NCBI GenBank assembly: GCA_016213325.1
Contig: JACRAY010000030.1
Span: 1-64,000 of the forward strand
Source of the DNA: Burkholderiales bacterium
GTDB taxonomy: Bacteria > Pseudomonadota > Gammaproteobacteria > Burkholderiales > Burkholderiaceae_C
DNA length: 64,000 bases
Direction of reading: 5' to 3'
Shown piece by piece: positions 18,276 to 27,841 of this stretch. Each line of letters begins with the position of its first letter. The stretch's first letter is position 1. The translations under genes were made by a program, and so were the position numbers. Under the pieces are notes generated by a model that saw nothing but the letters and a program-made list of their open reading frames with translations, was not told the origin of the DNA and made no database searches.

Positions 18276-19715
18276 ATGAACGTGATAGAAGCCCTTCGCC
18301 ACCACGTCCGCATGCGGCCTTACGACCTGGCGCTGGTGCACCCGGGCGGCTCGCTCAACTTCCTGCAGTTGGCGGGCACCGTCGCCAGTGCGGCAGGCAA
18401 GCTGCGCAGCCAGGGCATAGGCCCAGGCAAGACCGCGGCCATCTACGTGAACGACCCGCACGTCCACCTGGTGGTGGCGCTCGCGTGCATGCTGAACGGC
18501 ACCGTCACCATTTCGGCCCACCCCAACTACGACCCCATCCCGCCGGGCGCGAAGATCGATGCCTACGTGGTGGACCGCGCCGTGTCGCACGCCGCGCAGG
18601 TACCCAGCGTGCACGTCAATCCGGCGTGGCTCGGCGACCTTGCGCCCGATGCGCAGGGTTCGCTGGCGGGCCCGGGCTTTCCCGACGAGCAGGCGGTGTG
18701 CCGCATGTACACGTCGTCGGGCACGACCGGCGTGGCCAAGGTGATCGGCCACACCACCGCGATGGTCGAGTCGATCATCACGCGCTCGGTCATGCTGGAG
18801 CCGCTGAACCACGGGCCCAACCTGTCGATGATGTGGTACTCCACCATAGGCGGCTTCACCACGGCCCTGGGGACCTTGTGGCACGGCTGCACGCTGGTGA
18901 CTGCGACGGCGCCGCTGGTGGTGCTGCGCTACATCAACCTCTACAAGGTGAAGTTCCTGCGCGTGTCGCCGCAGCAGCTGCAGGGGCTGGTGGACCTGGT
19001 GCGCGGCCGTCCGGTGCGTTTCCCGAGCCTCGAACGCATCGAAGCCGGTGGCGCCTCGACCCCGCAACCCGTGGTGCTCGCCGCGCGCGCCATCCTGTGC
19101 CCCAACGTGGTCGGCATCTACGGCTCGACCGAAGCCGGCATGGTGGCGCAGACGCCTGCGGCCCTGATGTACGCCCAGTCCGATGCGGCGGGCTACGTGA
19201 CCCCCAAGGTGACCGTGCGCATCGTGGACGACGCCGGGCAAGCGGTGCCGCCCGGCACCGAAGGGCATATCCAGATCCGCACGCCCGACATGGCCGACCG
19301 CTACATCGGCGACCCCGAAGCCAGCGCAGCGGCTTTTCGCGACGGCTGGTTCATCCCCGGCGACCTCGGCAGCCTGAGCGCCGATGGCCTGCTGCGCATC
19401 ACCGGCCGGGCCGACGAGATGATCAATGCGGGCGGCGTCAAGCTGAGCCCGGTGCTGGTGGACGAATTCCTCATGACCCAGCCGGGCGTGCGCGATGCCG
19501 CCACCTTCGCCTACCGCCAGCCCGGCCGCGCGGACCAGGTATGGGCTGCGGTGGTGTGCGGCGACGCGTTCGATGAGCAGGCCGTGCTGGCGGCCGCCCG
19601 CGCGCGGCTGAATTCGCGCGCGCCCGTGCGCATCTTCCGGCTCGACGAAATCCCGCGCAACGCCATGGGCAAGCCCATGCGGCACCAGCTCGCCCAGGAC
19701 GCAAAGGCCACGTAG
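18276..19715 (+). CDS. AMP-forming acyl-CoA synthetase/ligase family protein
   Basis: A 479-residue adenylate-forming enzyme. The P-loop-like YTSSGTTGVAKV begins at Tyr145, the GIYGSTEAG motif A5 and the hinge ITGRADEMINAGG are present, and the catalytic C-terminal lysine is in IPRNAMGKPM. It would activate a carboxylic acid as acyl-AMP and transfer it to CoA or a carrier. It is somewhat shorter than typical 500-550-residue acyl-CoA synthetases. The substrate cannot be told. An AGGA ribosome site lies seven bases upstream of the ATG. Confidence 0.85.
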   Translation: MNVIEALRHHVRMRPYDLALVHPGGSLNFLQLAGTVASAAGKLRSQGIGPGKTAAIYVNDPHVHLVVALACMLNGTVTISAHPNYDPIPPGAKIDAYVVDRAVSHAAQVPSVHVNPAWLGDLAPDAQGSLAGPGFPDEQAVCRMYTSSGTTGVAKVIGHTTAMVESIITRSVMLEPLNHGPNLSMMWYSTIGGFTTALGTLWHGCTLVTATAPLVVLRYINLYKVKFLRVSPQQLQGLVDLVRGRPVRFPSLERIEAGGASTPQPVVLAARAILCPNVVGIYGSTEAGMVAQTPAALMYAQSDAAGYVTPKVTVRIVDDAGQAVPPGTEGHIQIRTPDMADRYIGDPEASAAAFRDGWFIPGDLGSLSADGLLRITGRADEMINAGGVKLSPVLVDEFLMTQPGVRDAATFAYRQPGRADQVWAAVVCGDAFDEQAVLAAARARLNSRAPVRIFRLDEIPRNAMGKPMRHQLAQDAKAT

Positions 19716-19800
19716 GAGCCTGGGCGTCCTACACTGGTGGGGAAGCGGTCCGACACGGGCGTGCCGGGCCGGGATCTAGTCTGAGCCTGGGGAGACCCTC

Positions 19801-20478
19801 ATGCCGAACCGAGTCACCACTCGCGAAGTCCGCATCGCCAGCGCTGCGGCCCACCTGTACGGTGACCTGGCGCTGCCCCACGGCGCGTCGGGCCTGGTGC
19901 TGTTCGCGCACGGCAGCGGCAGCGGCCGCCACAGCTCGCGCAATCGCATGGTGGCCCGCGGCCTCAACGCAGCCGGCATGGCCACCCTGCTGTTCGACCT
20001 GCTCACCCGCGAGGAAGAAGAGGTGGACGTGCACACCCGGCAGCACCGCTTCGACATCCCGCTGCTCACGGGCCGCATGCAGGACGCGACCGCCTGGCTG
20101 AAGACCCAGGAAGACCTTGCGGGCCTGCCGGTGGGCTATTTCGGCGCCAGCACCGGCAGCGCGGCAGCGCTGATCGCTGCCGCGCGCCTGGGCGAACGGG
20201 TGGCTGCGGTGGTGTCGCGCGGCGGGCGCCCCGACCTCGCAGGCCCGGTGGCGCTGGCTGCGGTGAAGGCCCCGACCCTGCTGATCGTCGGCGGCGCGGA
20301 CCTCGGCGTGATCGAGCTGAACGAACAGGCGCAGGCACTGCTCACCTGCCCCAACGAGATGGTGGTGGTGCCCGGTGCCACGCACCTGTTCGAGGAGGCG
20401 GGCGCCCTGGAGCAAGTCACTGCGCTGGCCAGCCGCTGGTTCACGCGCCACTTTGCGCATGCGGGGCACCCGGCATGA
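19801..20478 (+). CDS. alpha/beta hydrolase of the dienelactone-hydrolase type
   Basis: A 225-residue alpha/beta hydrolase. The nucleophile elbow is GASTG with Ser117, followed by a candidate acid (GGADLG) and histidine (GATHLFEE), giving a complete triad. It starts after a GGGGAGA ribosome site. Its stop overlaps the start of the phosphoribosyltransferase gene (ATGA), and the erythromycin-esterase-like gene follows, so the three form a coupled unit. Confidence 0.85.
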   Translation: MPNRVTTREVRIASAAAHLYGDLALPHGASGLVLFAHGSGSGRHSSRNRMVARGLNAAGMATLLFDLLTREEEEVDVHTRQHRFDIPLLTGRMQDATAWLKTQEDLAGLPVGYFGASTGSAAALIAAARLGERVAAVVSRGGRPDLAGPVALAAVKAPTLLIVGGADLGVIELNEQAQALLTCPNEMVVVPGATHLFEEAGALEQVTALASRWFTRHFAHAGHPA

Positions 20479-21137
20479 AGGACGGGACGCTGCCCTTCCG
20501 CGACCGGCACCACGCCGGCCAGGTGCTGGCTTCGCACCTGGCCCACCTGGCCGGCCGGCCCGGCCTGCTGGTGCTGGCCCTGCCGCGTGGCGGCGTGGCC
20601 GTGGGCTACGAAGTGGCGGCCGCGCTGCATGCACCGCTGGACGTCTTCATCGTGCGCAAGCTGGGCTTCCCCGGCCACGAGGAGTACGCCATGGGCGCCA
20701 TCGCCAGCGGGGGCGTGCGCGTGCTGAACGACATGCCCGGGCTGAACGTGGACGAGCGCGACATCGAGCGCGCCACAGCGCGCGAGCGCGCCGAGCTGCA
20801 GCGGCGCGAACGCCTGTACCGCGGCGACGCGCCGCCGCTCGCGATCGCCGGGCGCACCGTGATCGTGGTCGACGACGGGCTCGCCACCGGCGCGACCATG
20901 CGGGCCGCCGCCGAGGCGATCCGGGCGCAGTCGCCGCAGCACCTGTGCGTTGCGGTGCCGGTGGGCGCCAGCGACAGCTGCGAAGCGCTGGCGGCTATCG
21001 CCGACGAGGTGGTGTGCCCCTTCACGCCGCAGCCCTTCCATGCAGTGGGCCTCTGGTACCAGGCCTTCCCGCAGGCGAGCGACGCCGAGGTGCACGATTT
21101 GCTGGAAATGGCCCATGGGAATGTTGCCCACCCGTGA
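20475..21137 (+). CDS. phosphoribosyltransferase family protein
   Basis: A 220-residue type I PRTase-fold protein. The PRPP-binding loop VIVVDDGLATGATM is at residues 129-142, and LALPRGGVAVGYEVA is the conserved N-terminal pyrophosphate loop. The base or acceptor is unknown. It overlaps the hydrolase by four bases upstream and the esterase-like gene by about 23 bases downstream. PRTases of this subgroup are often fused or linked to hydrolase or erythromycin-esterase domains. Confidence 0.85.
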   Translation: MKDGTLPFRDRHHAGQVLASHLAHLAGRPGLLVLALPRGGVAVGYEVAAALHAPLDVFIVRKLGFPGHEEYAMGAIASGGVRVLNDMPGLNVDERDIERATARERAELQRRERLYRGDAPPLAIAGRTVIVVDDGLATGATMRAAAEAIRAQSPQHLCVAVPVGASDSCEALAAIADEVVCPFTPQPFHAVGLWYQAFPQASDAEVHDLLEMAHGNVAHP

Positions 21138-22458
21138 AGCGGACCTGCTGCCCGGCATCAGGGACTCGCTGAAGCCGCTGGCCCACGGCGCGGCCCGCGA
21201 CGACGGGCTGCTGGCGCTGGCCGCCCGCGGGCGCCTGGCGCTGCTGGGCGAGGCTTCGCACGGCACCCACGAGTTCTACGCCGAGCGCGCCGAGCTGACC
21301 AAGCGCCTGATCGCCGAGAAGGGCTTCACGGCCGTGGTGGTCGAAGCCGACTGGCCAGACGCATGGCGCGTGAACCGCTACGTGCGCGGCATCGGCGACG
21401 ACCCTGACGCCGCCACCGCGCTGGCCAGCTTCGAACGATTTCCCACCTGGATGTGGCGCAATACGGAGGTCCGCGACTTTGCCGAGTGGCTGCGCGACCA
21501 CAACAGCCGCCTGCCGCCCTCGCGGCGTGCGGGGTTCTACGGCATGGACCTGTACAGCCTGTACACGTCCATGCGGGCGGTGCTGGACTACCTGGACCGC
21601 GAGGACCCCGAGGCGGCCCGGCGCGCACGGTTTCGCTACGCCTGCTTCGACCACTACGGCGAGGACAGCCAGGCCTACGGTTACGCGGCGAGCTTCGGCC
21701 TGAAGGCGAGCTGCGAGGACGAAGTGGTGCAGCAGCTGCGCGAGATGAACCGGCTGGTTGCCCAGGGACCGGCCACGGGCGGCGACCCCGACGAGGCCTT
21801 CTTCGCGCAGCAGAACGCCAGGCTGGTGCGCAATGCCGAGGAGTACTACCGGACCATGTTCCACGGCCGCGTGTCGTCGTGGAACATGCGCGACAGCCAC
21901 ATGGTGGAGACGCTGCAGGCGCTGGACCGGCACCTGGCGGCCACGCGCGGCCGGCCGCCGCGCATGGCCGTGTGGGCGCACAACTCGCACCTGGGCGATG
22001 CGAGCGCCACCGAGATGGGCGAGATGGGCGAATGGAACGTGGGCCAGCTCGCGCGCGACCGCTGGGGCCTGGACGCTGCGCTCATCGGCTTCAGCACCAA
22101 CCACGGCACCGTCACCGCGGCCACCGAATGGGACTCGCCCGGGCTGAAACGCCGCGTGCGGCCCGGCTTGCCGGGCAGCTTCGAGGAGCTGTTCCATCGC
22201 GCGGGCGAAGGCGCTTTCTGGCTCGACCTGGGCGAACCCGGCCTGGCGGCGCTGCTTGCAGCCAGGCGCCTGCAGCGCGCCATCGGCGTCATCTATGCGC
22301 CGCAGAGCGAGCGCCTCAGCCACTACTTCCACACGCGGCTGCCGGCGCAGTTCGACGCGATGGTCCACATCGACGAGACGCGCGCGCTCGAGCCGCTGGT
22401 GCCCGAGCCGCAGTGGCACACCGGCGAACCGCCGGAAACCTGGCCCTCAGGCCTGTGA
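21115..22458 (+). CDS. erythromycin esterase-like protein
   Basis: About 447 residues beginning MGMLPTREADLLPGIRDSL, with the Ere family motif LLGEASHGTHEFYAERAELTKRLI containing the conserved Glu and His, and later VWAHNSHLGDAS. Ere enzymes hydrolyse macrolide lactones, but most chromosomal family members in this kind of PRTase/hydrolase cluster have no shown antibiotic role. Start is either ATG 21115 or 21121; both lie inside the previous gene. Its end overlaps the convergent dsbB end by 12 bases. Confidence 0.82.
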   Translation: MGMLPTREADLLPGIRDSLKPLAHGAARDDGLLALAARGRLALLGEASHGTHEFYAERAELTKRLIAEKGFTAVVVEADWPDAWRVNRYVRGIGDDPDAATALASFERFPTWMWRNTEVRDFAEWLRDHNSRLPPSRRAGFYGMDLYSLYTSMRAVLDYLDREDPEAARRARFRYACFDHYGEDSQAYGYAASFGLKASCEDEVVQQLREMNRLVAQGPATGGDPDEAFFAQQNARLVRNAEEYYRTMFHGRVSSWNMRDSHMVETLQALDRHLAATRGRPPRMAVWAHNSHLGDASATEMGEMGEWNVGQLARDRWGLDAALIGFSTNHGTVTAATEWDSPGLKRRVRPGLPGSFEELFHRAGEGAFWLDLGEPGLAALLAARRLQRAIGVIYAPQSERLSHYFHTRLPAQFDAMVHIDETRALEPLVPEPQWHTGEPPETWPSGL

Positions 22459-22983
22459 GGCGCGCAGGCCCGCCGTGCGGGCACCGCGGCTGCCCGCCAC
22501 GATGAGGGCGATGGCCAGCACGACGAACCCCACGAACCACACGAACGACCAGTTGGCGATGGTGAGGCCCAGGAAGGTCCAGTCGATCTTGGAGCAGTCG
22601 CCGCTGCCCCGGAAGATCAGGGGGATGGCCCGGCTCAGGGGGAAGTTCTCGATCATCCCGTAGAAGTCGCGCCCGCAGGACGACACCTCGGGCGGGTTCC
22701 ACTGCAGCCAGCTCTGGCGCGCGGCCACGAAGGCGCCGAATCCCGAGAACAGCAGCGCACCGCCGGCACCCGCCAGGTGCGAGCCGCGGCCCCGGAAGAT
22801 GGCCGCGATGCCGGCACACAGGCCCACGCCGATCATCGCGTAGCGCTGCACGATGCACATGGGACAAGGCTCCAGCCCCACCACGTGCTGCAGGTAGGCG
22901 CCGAACAGCAGCAGGGCGACGCATACCCCCGCGACCAGCGCCAGTGTGCGCCGCGGCGCATTGAGTAACCAGTCCAGGATCAT
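22447..22983 (-). CDS. dsbB: disulfide bond formation protein B
   Basis: A 178-residue inner-membrane protein with four hydrophobic segments. It has the periplasmic cysteine pairs of DsbB: Cys40/Cys43 (EPCPMC) and Cys103/Cys130. DsbB reoxidises DsbA and passes electrons to quinone. Its ATG lies six bases after the cysA stop, so it appears to be the last gene of the sulfate-transport operon, an unusual but sensible pairing of sulfur uptake with thiol oxidation. Confidence 0.92.
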   Translation of the reverse strand: MILDWLLNAPRRTLALVAGVCVALLLFGAYLQHVVGLEPCPMCIVQRYAMIGVGLCAGIAAIFRGRGSHLAGAGGALLFSGFGAFVAARQSWLQWNPPEVSSCGRDFYGMIENFPLSRAIPLIFRGSGDCSKIDWTFLGLTIANWSFVWFVGFVVLAIALIVAGSRGARTAGLRASQA

Positions 22984-22989
22984 TCTTCT

Positions 22990-24095
<1,106 letters not shown>

Positions 24096-24099
<4 letters not shown>

Positions 24100-24995
24100 G
24101 TTGCAACTTTCTGGGGGGCTTCAGGCGGCAACTCGGCGGCCGCCTTCATCAGGCGTTCCTGCTGCCATTCCGCCGCGGACTTGATGACCAGCGTCACCAC
24201 CGCCAGCAGGGCCAGCAGCGAGGCCACGGCAAACGCCGCCACCGACTGGTATTCGTTGTAGAGGATCTCCACGTGCAGCGGCATGGTGTTGGTCTGCCCG
24301 CGGATGTGGCCCGAGACCACCGAGACCGCGCCGAACTCCCCCATGGCGCGCGCGTTGCACAGGATCACGCCGTAGATCAGGCCCCATTTGATGTTGGGCA
24401 GCGTCACGTACCAGAAGGTCTGCCAGCCGGTGGCCCCGAGCACGATGGCGGCCTGCTCTTCCTCGTTGCCCTGCGCCTGCATCAGCGGGATGAGTTCACG
24501 CGCGATGAAGGGGAAGGTCACGAAGATGGTGGCCAGCACGATGCCGGGCACCGCAAACACGATCTTGATGTCGTGCGCCGCGAGCCACGGCCCCAGCCAG
24601 CCCTGCGCGCCGAAGACCAGCACGTAGATCAGGCCCGCCACCACCGGCGACACCGAGAACGGCAGGTCCACCAGCGTGGTGAGGAAGGCCTTGCCGCGAA
24701 ACTCGTACTTGGCGATGCACCATGCCGCCGCCACGCCGAAGACCAGGTTCAGCGGCACGGCAATGGCCGCCGTGATGAGCGTGAGCCTGATCGCCGACCA
24801 CGCGTCGGGCTCGCGCAGGCCTTCGAGATAGGCGCCGAAGCCCTTGCGCAGGGCTTCGGTGAACACGGCCGCGAGTGGGAGCACCAGGAACAGCAGCACG
24901 AACACCAGCGCGATGCCGATGAAGATGCGGCGCACCCACGGCGCCTCGGTGGTCGAGACGCGCCTGACGGACAGGTCGGTGGCACTCGCCATCAT
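24096..24995 (-). CDS. cysW: sulfate/thiosulfate ABC transporter permease CysW
   Basis: A 299-residue permease with six membrane segments and an EAA loop (EEEQAAIVLGATGWQTFWYV) that contacts CysA. The first of two consecutive ATG codons overlaps the cysT stop by four bases. The N-terminal about 20 residues are cytosolic and variable. Confidence 0.93.
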
Positions 24996-25873
24996 GCGCC
25001 CCCAGAACGGCGGCGCTGCCAGGCCTGCAGCGCGTTGATCACGAGCAGCAGCGCGAAGGAGAACAGCAGCATGACGACGGCCACGGCCGTAGCGCCGGCG
25101 TAGTCGTATTGCTCGAGCTTGCCGATGATGACCAGCGGCGTGATCTCGGACACCATCGGCATGTTGCCGGCGATGAAGATCACCGAGCCATACTCCCCGA
25201 TGGCCCGCGCGAACGCCATCGCAAAGCCGGTCAGCAGCGCCGGCGCTATCGACGGGAAGATCACCTTGGTGAAAGTCTGCAGCCGCGTGGCGCCCAGGCA
25301 CATGGCGGCCTCTTCCAGTTCGCGCTCGGACTCCTCCAGCACGGGCTGCACCGTACGCACCACGAAGGGCAGCCCGATGAAGATCAGCGCGATGACCACC
25401 CCGTTGGGGTTGAACGCGAGCTTGATGCCCATGGGCTCCAGGTACTGGCCGATCCAGCCGTTGCCCGCCAGCAGCGCCGTGAGCGAGATGCCGGCCACGG
25501 CGGTGGGCAGCGCGAACGGCAGGTCCACCAGCGCGTCGACGATGCGCTTGCCGGGGAAGGAGTAGCGCACCAGCACCCAAGCGACCAGCAGGCCGAACAC
25601 CACGTTGACGCAGGCGGCGATGAACGAAGCGCCGAAAGTGAGCTGGTACGAAGCCACCACCCGCGGCGACGACACGGCGGCCCAGAACTGGTCCCACGAC
25701 AGCGTGAAGGTCTTCAGGACCAGCGCCGACAGCGGGATCAGCACGATGAGGCTCAGGTACAGCAGCGTGTACCCGAGCGTCAGGTTGAATCCCGGCAGCA
25801 CCTTGCGGCTGCCACCGCGCGACGCCACTGCGGCGCCCGGCAGCGGCGCCGCTATCCCCCCGGCAGCGGTCAT
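24992..25873 (-). CDS. cysT: sulfate/thiosulfate ABC transporter permease CysT
   Basis: A 293-residue permease with six membrane segments and an EAA loop (ELEEAAMCLGATRLQTFTKV). It pairs with CysW. The ATG overlaps the sbp stop by four bases. The name cysU is also used for this gene. Confidence 0.93.
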   Translation of the reverse strand: MTAAGGIAAPLPGAAVASRGGSRKVLPGFNLTLGYTLLYLSLIVLIPLSALVLKTFTLSWDQFWAAVSSPRVVASYQLTFGASFIAACVNVVFGLLVAWVLVRYSFPGKRIVDALVDLPFALPTAVAGISLTALLAGNGWIGQYLEPMGIKLAFNPNGVVIALIFIGLPFVVRTVQPVLEESERELEEAAMCLGATRLQTFTKVIFPSIAPALLTGFAMAFARAIGEYGSVIFIAGNMPMVSEITPLVIIGKLEQYDYAGATAVAVVMLLFSFALLLVINALQAWQRRRSGGA

Positions 25874-26862
25874 TTGACCGTGTAGATCTTGTCGAACTGG
25901 CCGCCGTCGTTGAAGTGCACCTTCTGCGCCTGCGACAGCGAGCCGAAATACTCCGACACCGGCACCAGCACCAGCGGCTTGAACTTGGCCACGTGCTTCT
26001 TCAGCACGTTGGCGTTGCGCGGGCGGATGTAGTGCTTGGCCGCGATCTCCTGCGCCTCTTCGGAGTACAGGAAATTCAGGTAGGCCTTGGCCAGTTCGGC
26101 CGTGCCCTTCCTGGCGACGGTGCGCTCGACGACGGCCACCGGGTTCTCGGCGACCACGCTGACCGAGGGGTACACCACGTCGACCTTGTTCGCGCCGAAC
26201 TCGCGGTTGACCGACTCCACCTCCGACTCGAAAGTGACCAGCACATCGCCGATGTTGCGCTGCAGGAAGGCGGTGGTCGCGTCACGTCCGCCGCGCGCCA
26301 GCACGGGCACGTTCTTGTACAGCTTGCCGACGAATTCGGCGGCCTGGGCGTCGGTGCCGCCCTTCTTGCGGATGTAGCTCCACGCGGCCAGGTAGGTGTA
26401 GCGGCCGTTGCCGCCGGTCTTGGGGTTCACCACCACCACCTGCACGCCCGGCTTGACCAGGTCATCCCAGTCCTTGATGCCCTTGGGGTTGCCGTTGCGC
26501 ACCAAGAACAGCATGGTCGACGTGGTCGGCGCGGCGTTGTCCGGGAAGCGCTTCTGCCAGTCGGCCGCCACCACGCCCTTCTCGGCGAGGAATTCGACGT
26601 CGGTCGTGGTGTTCATCGTCACCACGTCGGCATCCAGGCCGTCGGCCACGGCGCGCGCCTGCGCGCTGGAGCCGGCATGCGACTGTTCCAGCTTCACGTC
26701 CTTGCCGGTGGTCTTCTTGTACCAGGGCACGAAAGCGGCGTTGATGTCCTTGTAGAACTCGCGCGCGACGTCGTACGAAACGTTCAACAGTGTCTGCTGG
26801 GCGGAGGCGATGCCGCTGGCGGCCAGCGCCACTGCGGCGATGAAGGCCTTGGTCTTGGTCAT
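25870..26862 (-). CDS. sbp: periplasmic sulfate-binding protein
   Basis: A 330-residue substrate-binding protein with a signal peptide ending GIASAQQ, then LLNVSYDVAREFYKDINAAF typical of Sbp/CysP. Conserved sulfate-contact regions include QSHAGSSAQARAV and GGRDATTAFL. I chose the ATG before TKTKAFIA because an AGGA site lies eight bases upstream; an ATG seven codons earlier has its purines too close. First gene of sbp-cysT-cysW-cysA-dsbB. Confidence 0.92.
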   Translation of the reverse strand: MTKTKAFIAAVALAASGIASAQQTLLNVSYDVAREFYKDINAAFVPWYKKTTGKDVKLEQSHAGSSAQARAVADGLDADVVTMNTTTDVEFLAEKGVVAADWQKRFPDNAAPTTSTMLFLVRNGNPKGIKDWDDLVKPGVQVVVVNPKTGGNGRYTYLAAWSYIRKKGGTDAQAAEFVGKLYKNVPVLARGGRDATTAFLQRNIGDVLVTFESEVESVNREFGANKVDVVYPSVSVVAENPVAVVERTVARKGTAELAKAYLNFLYSEEAQEIAAKHYIRPRNANVLKKHVAKFKPLVLVPVSEYFGSLSQAQKVHFNDGGQFDKIYTVK

Positions 26863-26973
26863 GGCAAATCCTATGGGGTACATCTTCCAGGAAGAAGATT
26901 GTGGGGACCAAGCTATAAAACCCCAACGAATATCTTGTTGTTTGTTTATCCGATTATCGCTCTGTAGGCAGAT
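26863..26973 (-). promoter_or_regulatory. AT-rich promoter region of the sulfate operon, candidate CysB target
   Basis: This 111-base stretch between sbp and the IclR gene is unusually AT-rich for the genome. On the minus strand it contains ATATTCGTTGGGG followed by TTTATAG, and upstream GATAATCGGATAAACAAACA. The layout of a poor -35, a TTATAG-like -10 and AT-rich upstream sequence fits an activator-dependent CysB promoter. No exact operator can be fixed by eye. Confidence 0.4.
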
Positions 26974-27729
26974 TCATAGCAGCGGCCGGAGCTCGCGCGC
27001 CGCCTCCACCAGCAGGGGCAGCAGGCTGCGCTCCATGGTGCGGGTGTCGAGCTTGTGGGGTGCCGCGATGACATTGAGCGCCGCCACCGTCTGTCCCTGC
27101 AGGTTGCGCAGCGGCACCGCGAGCGCATGCACGCCGAGCTCGTGCTCCTCGCTGGCCACGCAGTAATCCCTGGTTCTCACTTCCGCGATCAGGGCCCGGA
27201 ATTTCTTGGGGTCCACGGTCGTGTGGGCGGTCAGGCGGGCCAGCTCGCGGCCCCTCATCCACTCGCTGAAAGCGGCCTTGGTCTTGGCGGCCAGCAGTAC
27301 GCGCCCGGTCGACGTCGCATGCGCGGGCAGGCGCGCGCCCAGGTGCATGCCGTAGGCCAGCACCCGGGTGGAGCCGCTGCGCGCGATGATGACCACCTGG
27401 TCGCCGTCGAGCACCACGGCAGAAAACGACTCGGCCGTCTGCGCCGCCATCCGGTTGAGCGTAGGTTGGATCAGCCGCGGCAGCCGCGCCGAGGCCAGGT
27501 AGCTGCCGGAGAAGCGCAGGACCTTGGGCGCCAGCCAGAAGTAGCTGCCGTCGGTTTCCAGGTAGCCCAAGTGGGCCAGGGTCAGCAGGTGCCGCCGGGC
27601 CGCGGCCCGGGTGATGCCCGCGCGCTGCGCGGCCAGCGTGGCGTTGAGCCGCTGGCGTTCGGTGTCGAAGCTCTCCAGCACCGCCATCCCCTTGGCGATG
27701 CCCTCGATGTAGTCGGCCTTCGCGATCAT
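26974..27729 (-). CDS. pobR: IclR-family regulator, PobR/PcaR type
   Basis: A 251-residue regulator: N-terminal winged helix (ITRAAARRHLLTLAHLGYLE at about 45-65) and a C-terminal IclR effector domain. It is divergent from pobA and likely activates it in response to 4-hydroxybenzoate, as IclR-type PobR/PcaU regulators do. The ATG at 27727-27729 is used; an upstream in-frame codon would run through the operator region. A duplicated TTGCGC...GCGCAA site lies between the two genes. Confidence 0.85.
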   Translation of the reverse strand: MIAKADYIEGIAKGMAVLESFDTERQRLNATLAAQRAGITRAAARRHLLTLAHLGYLETDGSYFWLAPKVLRFSGSYLASARLPRLIQPTLNRMAAQTAESFSAVVLDGDQVVIIARSGSTRVLAYGMHLGARLPAHATSTGRVLLAAKTKAAFSEWMRGRELARLTAHTTVDPKKFRALIAEVRTRDYCVASEEHELGVHALAVPLRNLQGQTVAALNVIAAPHKLDTRTMERSLLPLLVEAARELRPLL

Positions 27730-27734
27730 GGTCG

Positions 27735-27773
27735 TTGCGCGATCATCGCACACCTTGCGCAATCATCGCGCAA
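27735..27773. promoter_or_regulatory. duplicated operator between pobR and pobA
   Basis: Two 18-base copies, TTGCGCGATCATCGCACA (27735-27752) and TTGCGCAATCATCGCGCA (27755-27772), repeat with a 20-base period, about two helix turns. The second is a perfect palindrome TTGCGC-N7-GCGCAA (27755-27773). It starts five bases from the pobR ATG and fits cooperative binding of PobR dimers that both activates pobA and represses pobR. Confidence 0.6.
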
Positions 27774-27841
27774 GCGTCCCGGCTACCCCGATGCGCGCTC
27801 GCGCCCCGGCTCCTAAGCTTGCCCTCGACAAGGAGACACCC

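Noticed and set aside
16881..19685. A 934-codon open frame on the minus strand opposite argA and the AMP ligase
   Set aside because: It is a GC-rich shadow with Ala/Arg/His/Val-biased composition and no domain, while both plus-strand genes have clear family motifs.
21115..22458. Macrolide resistance gene
   Set aside because: Only family similarity; the chromosomal context with PRTase and hydrolase argues for another role.
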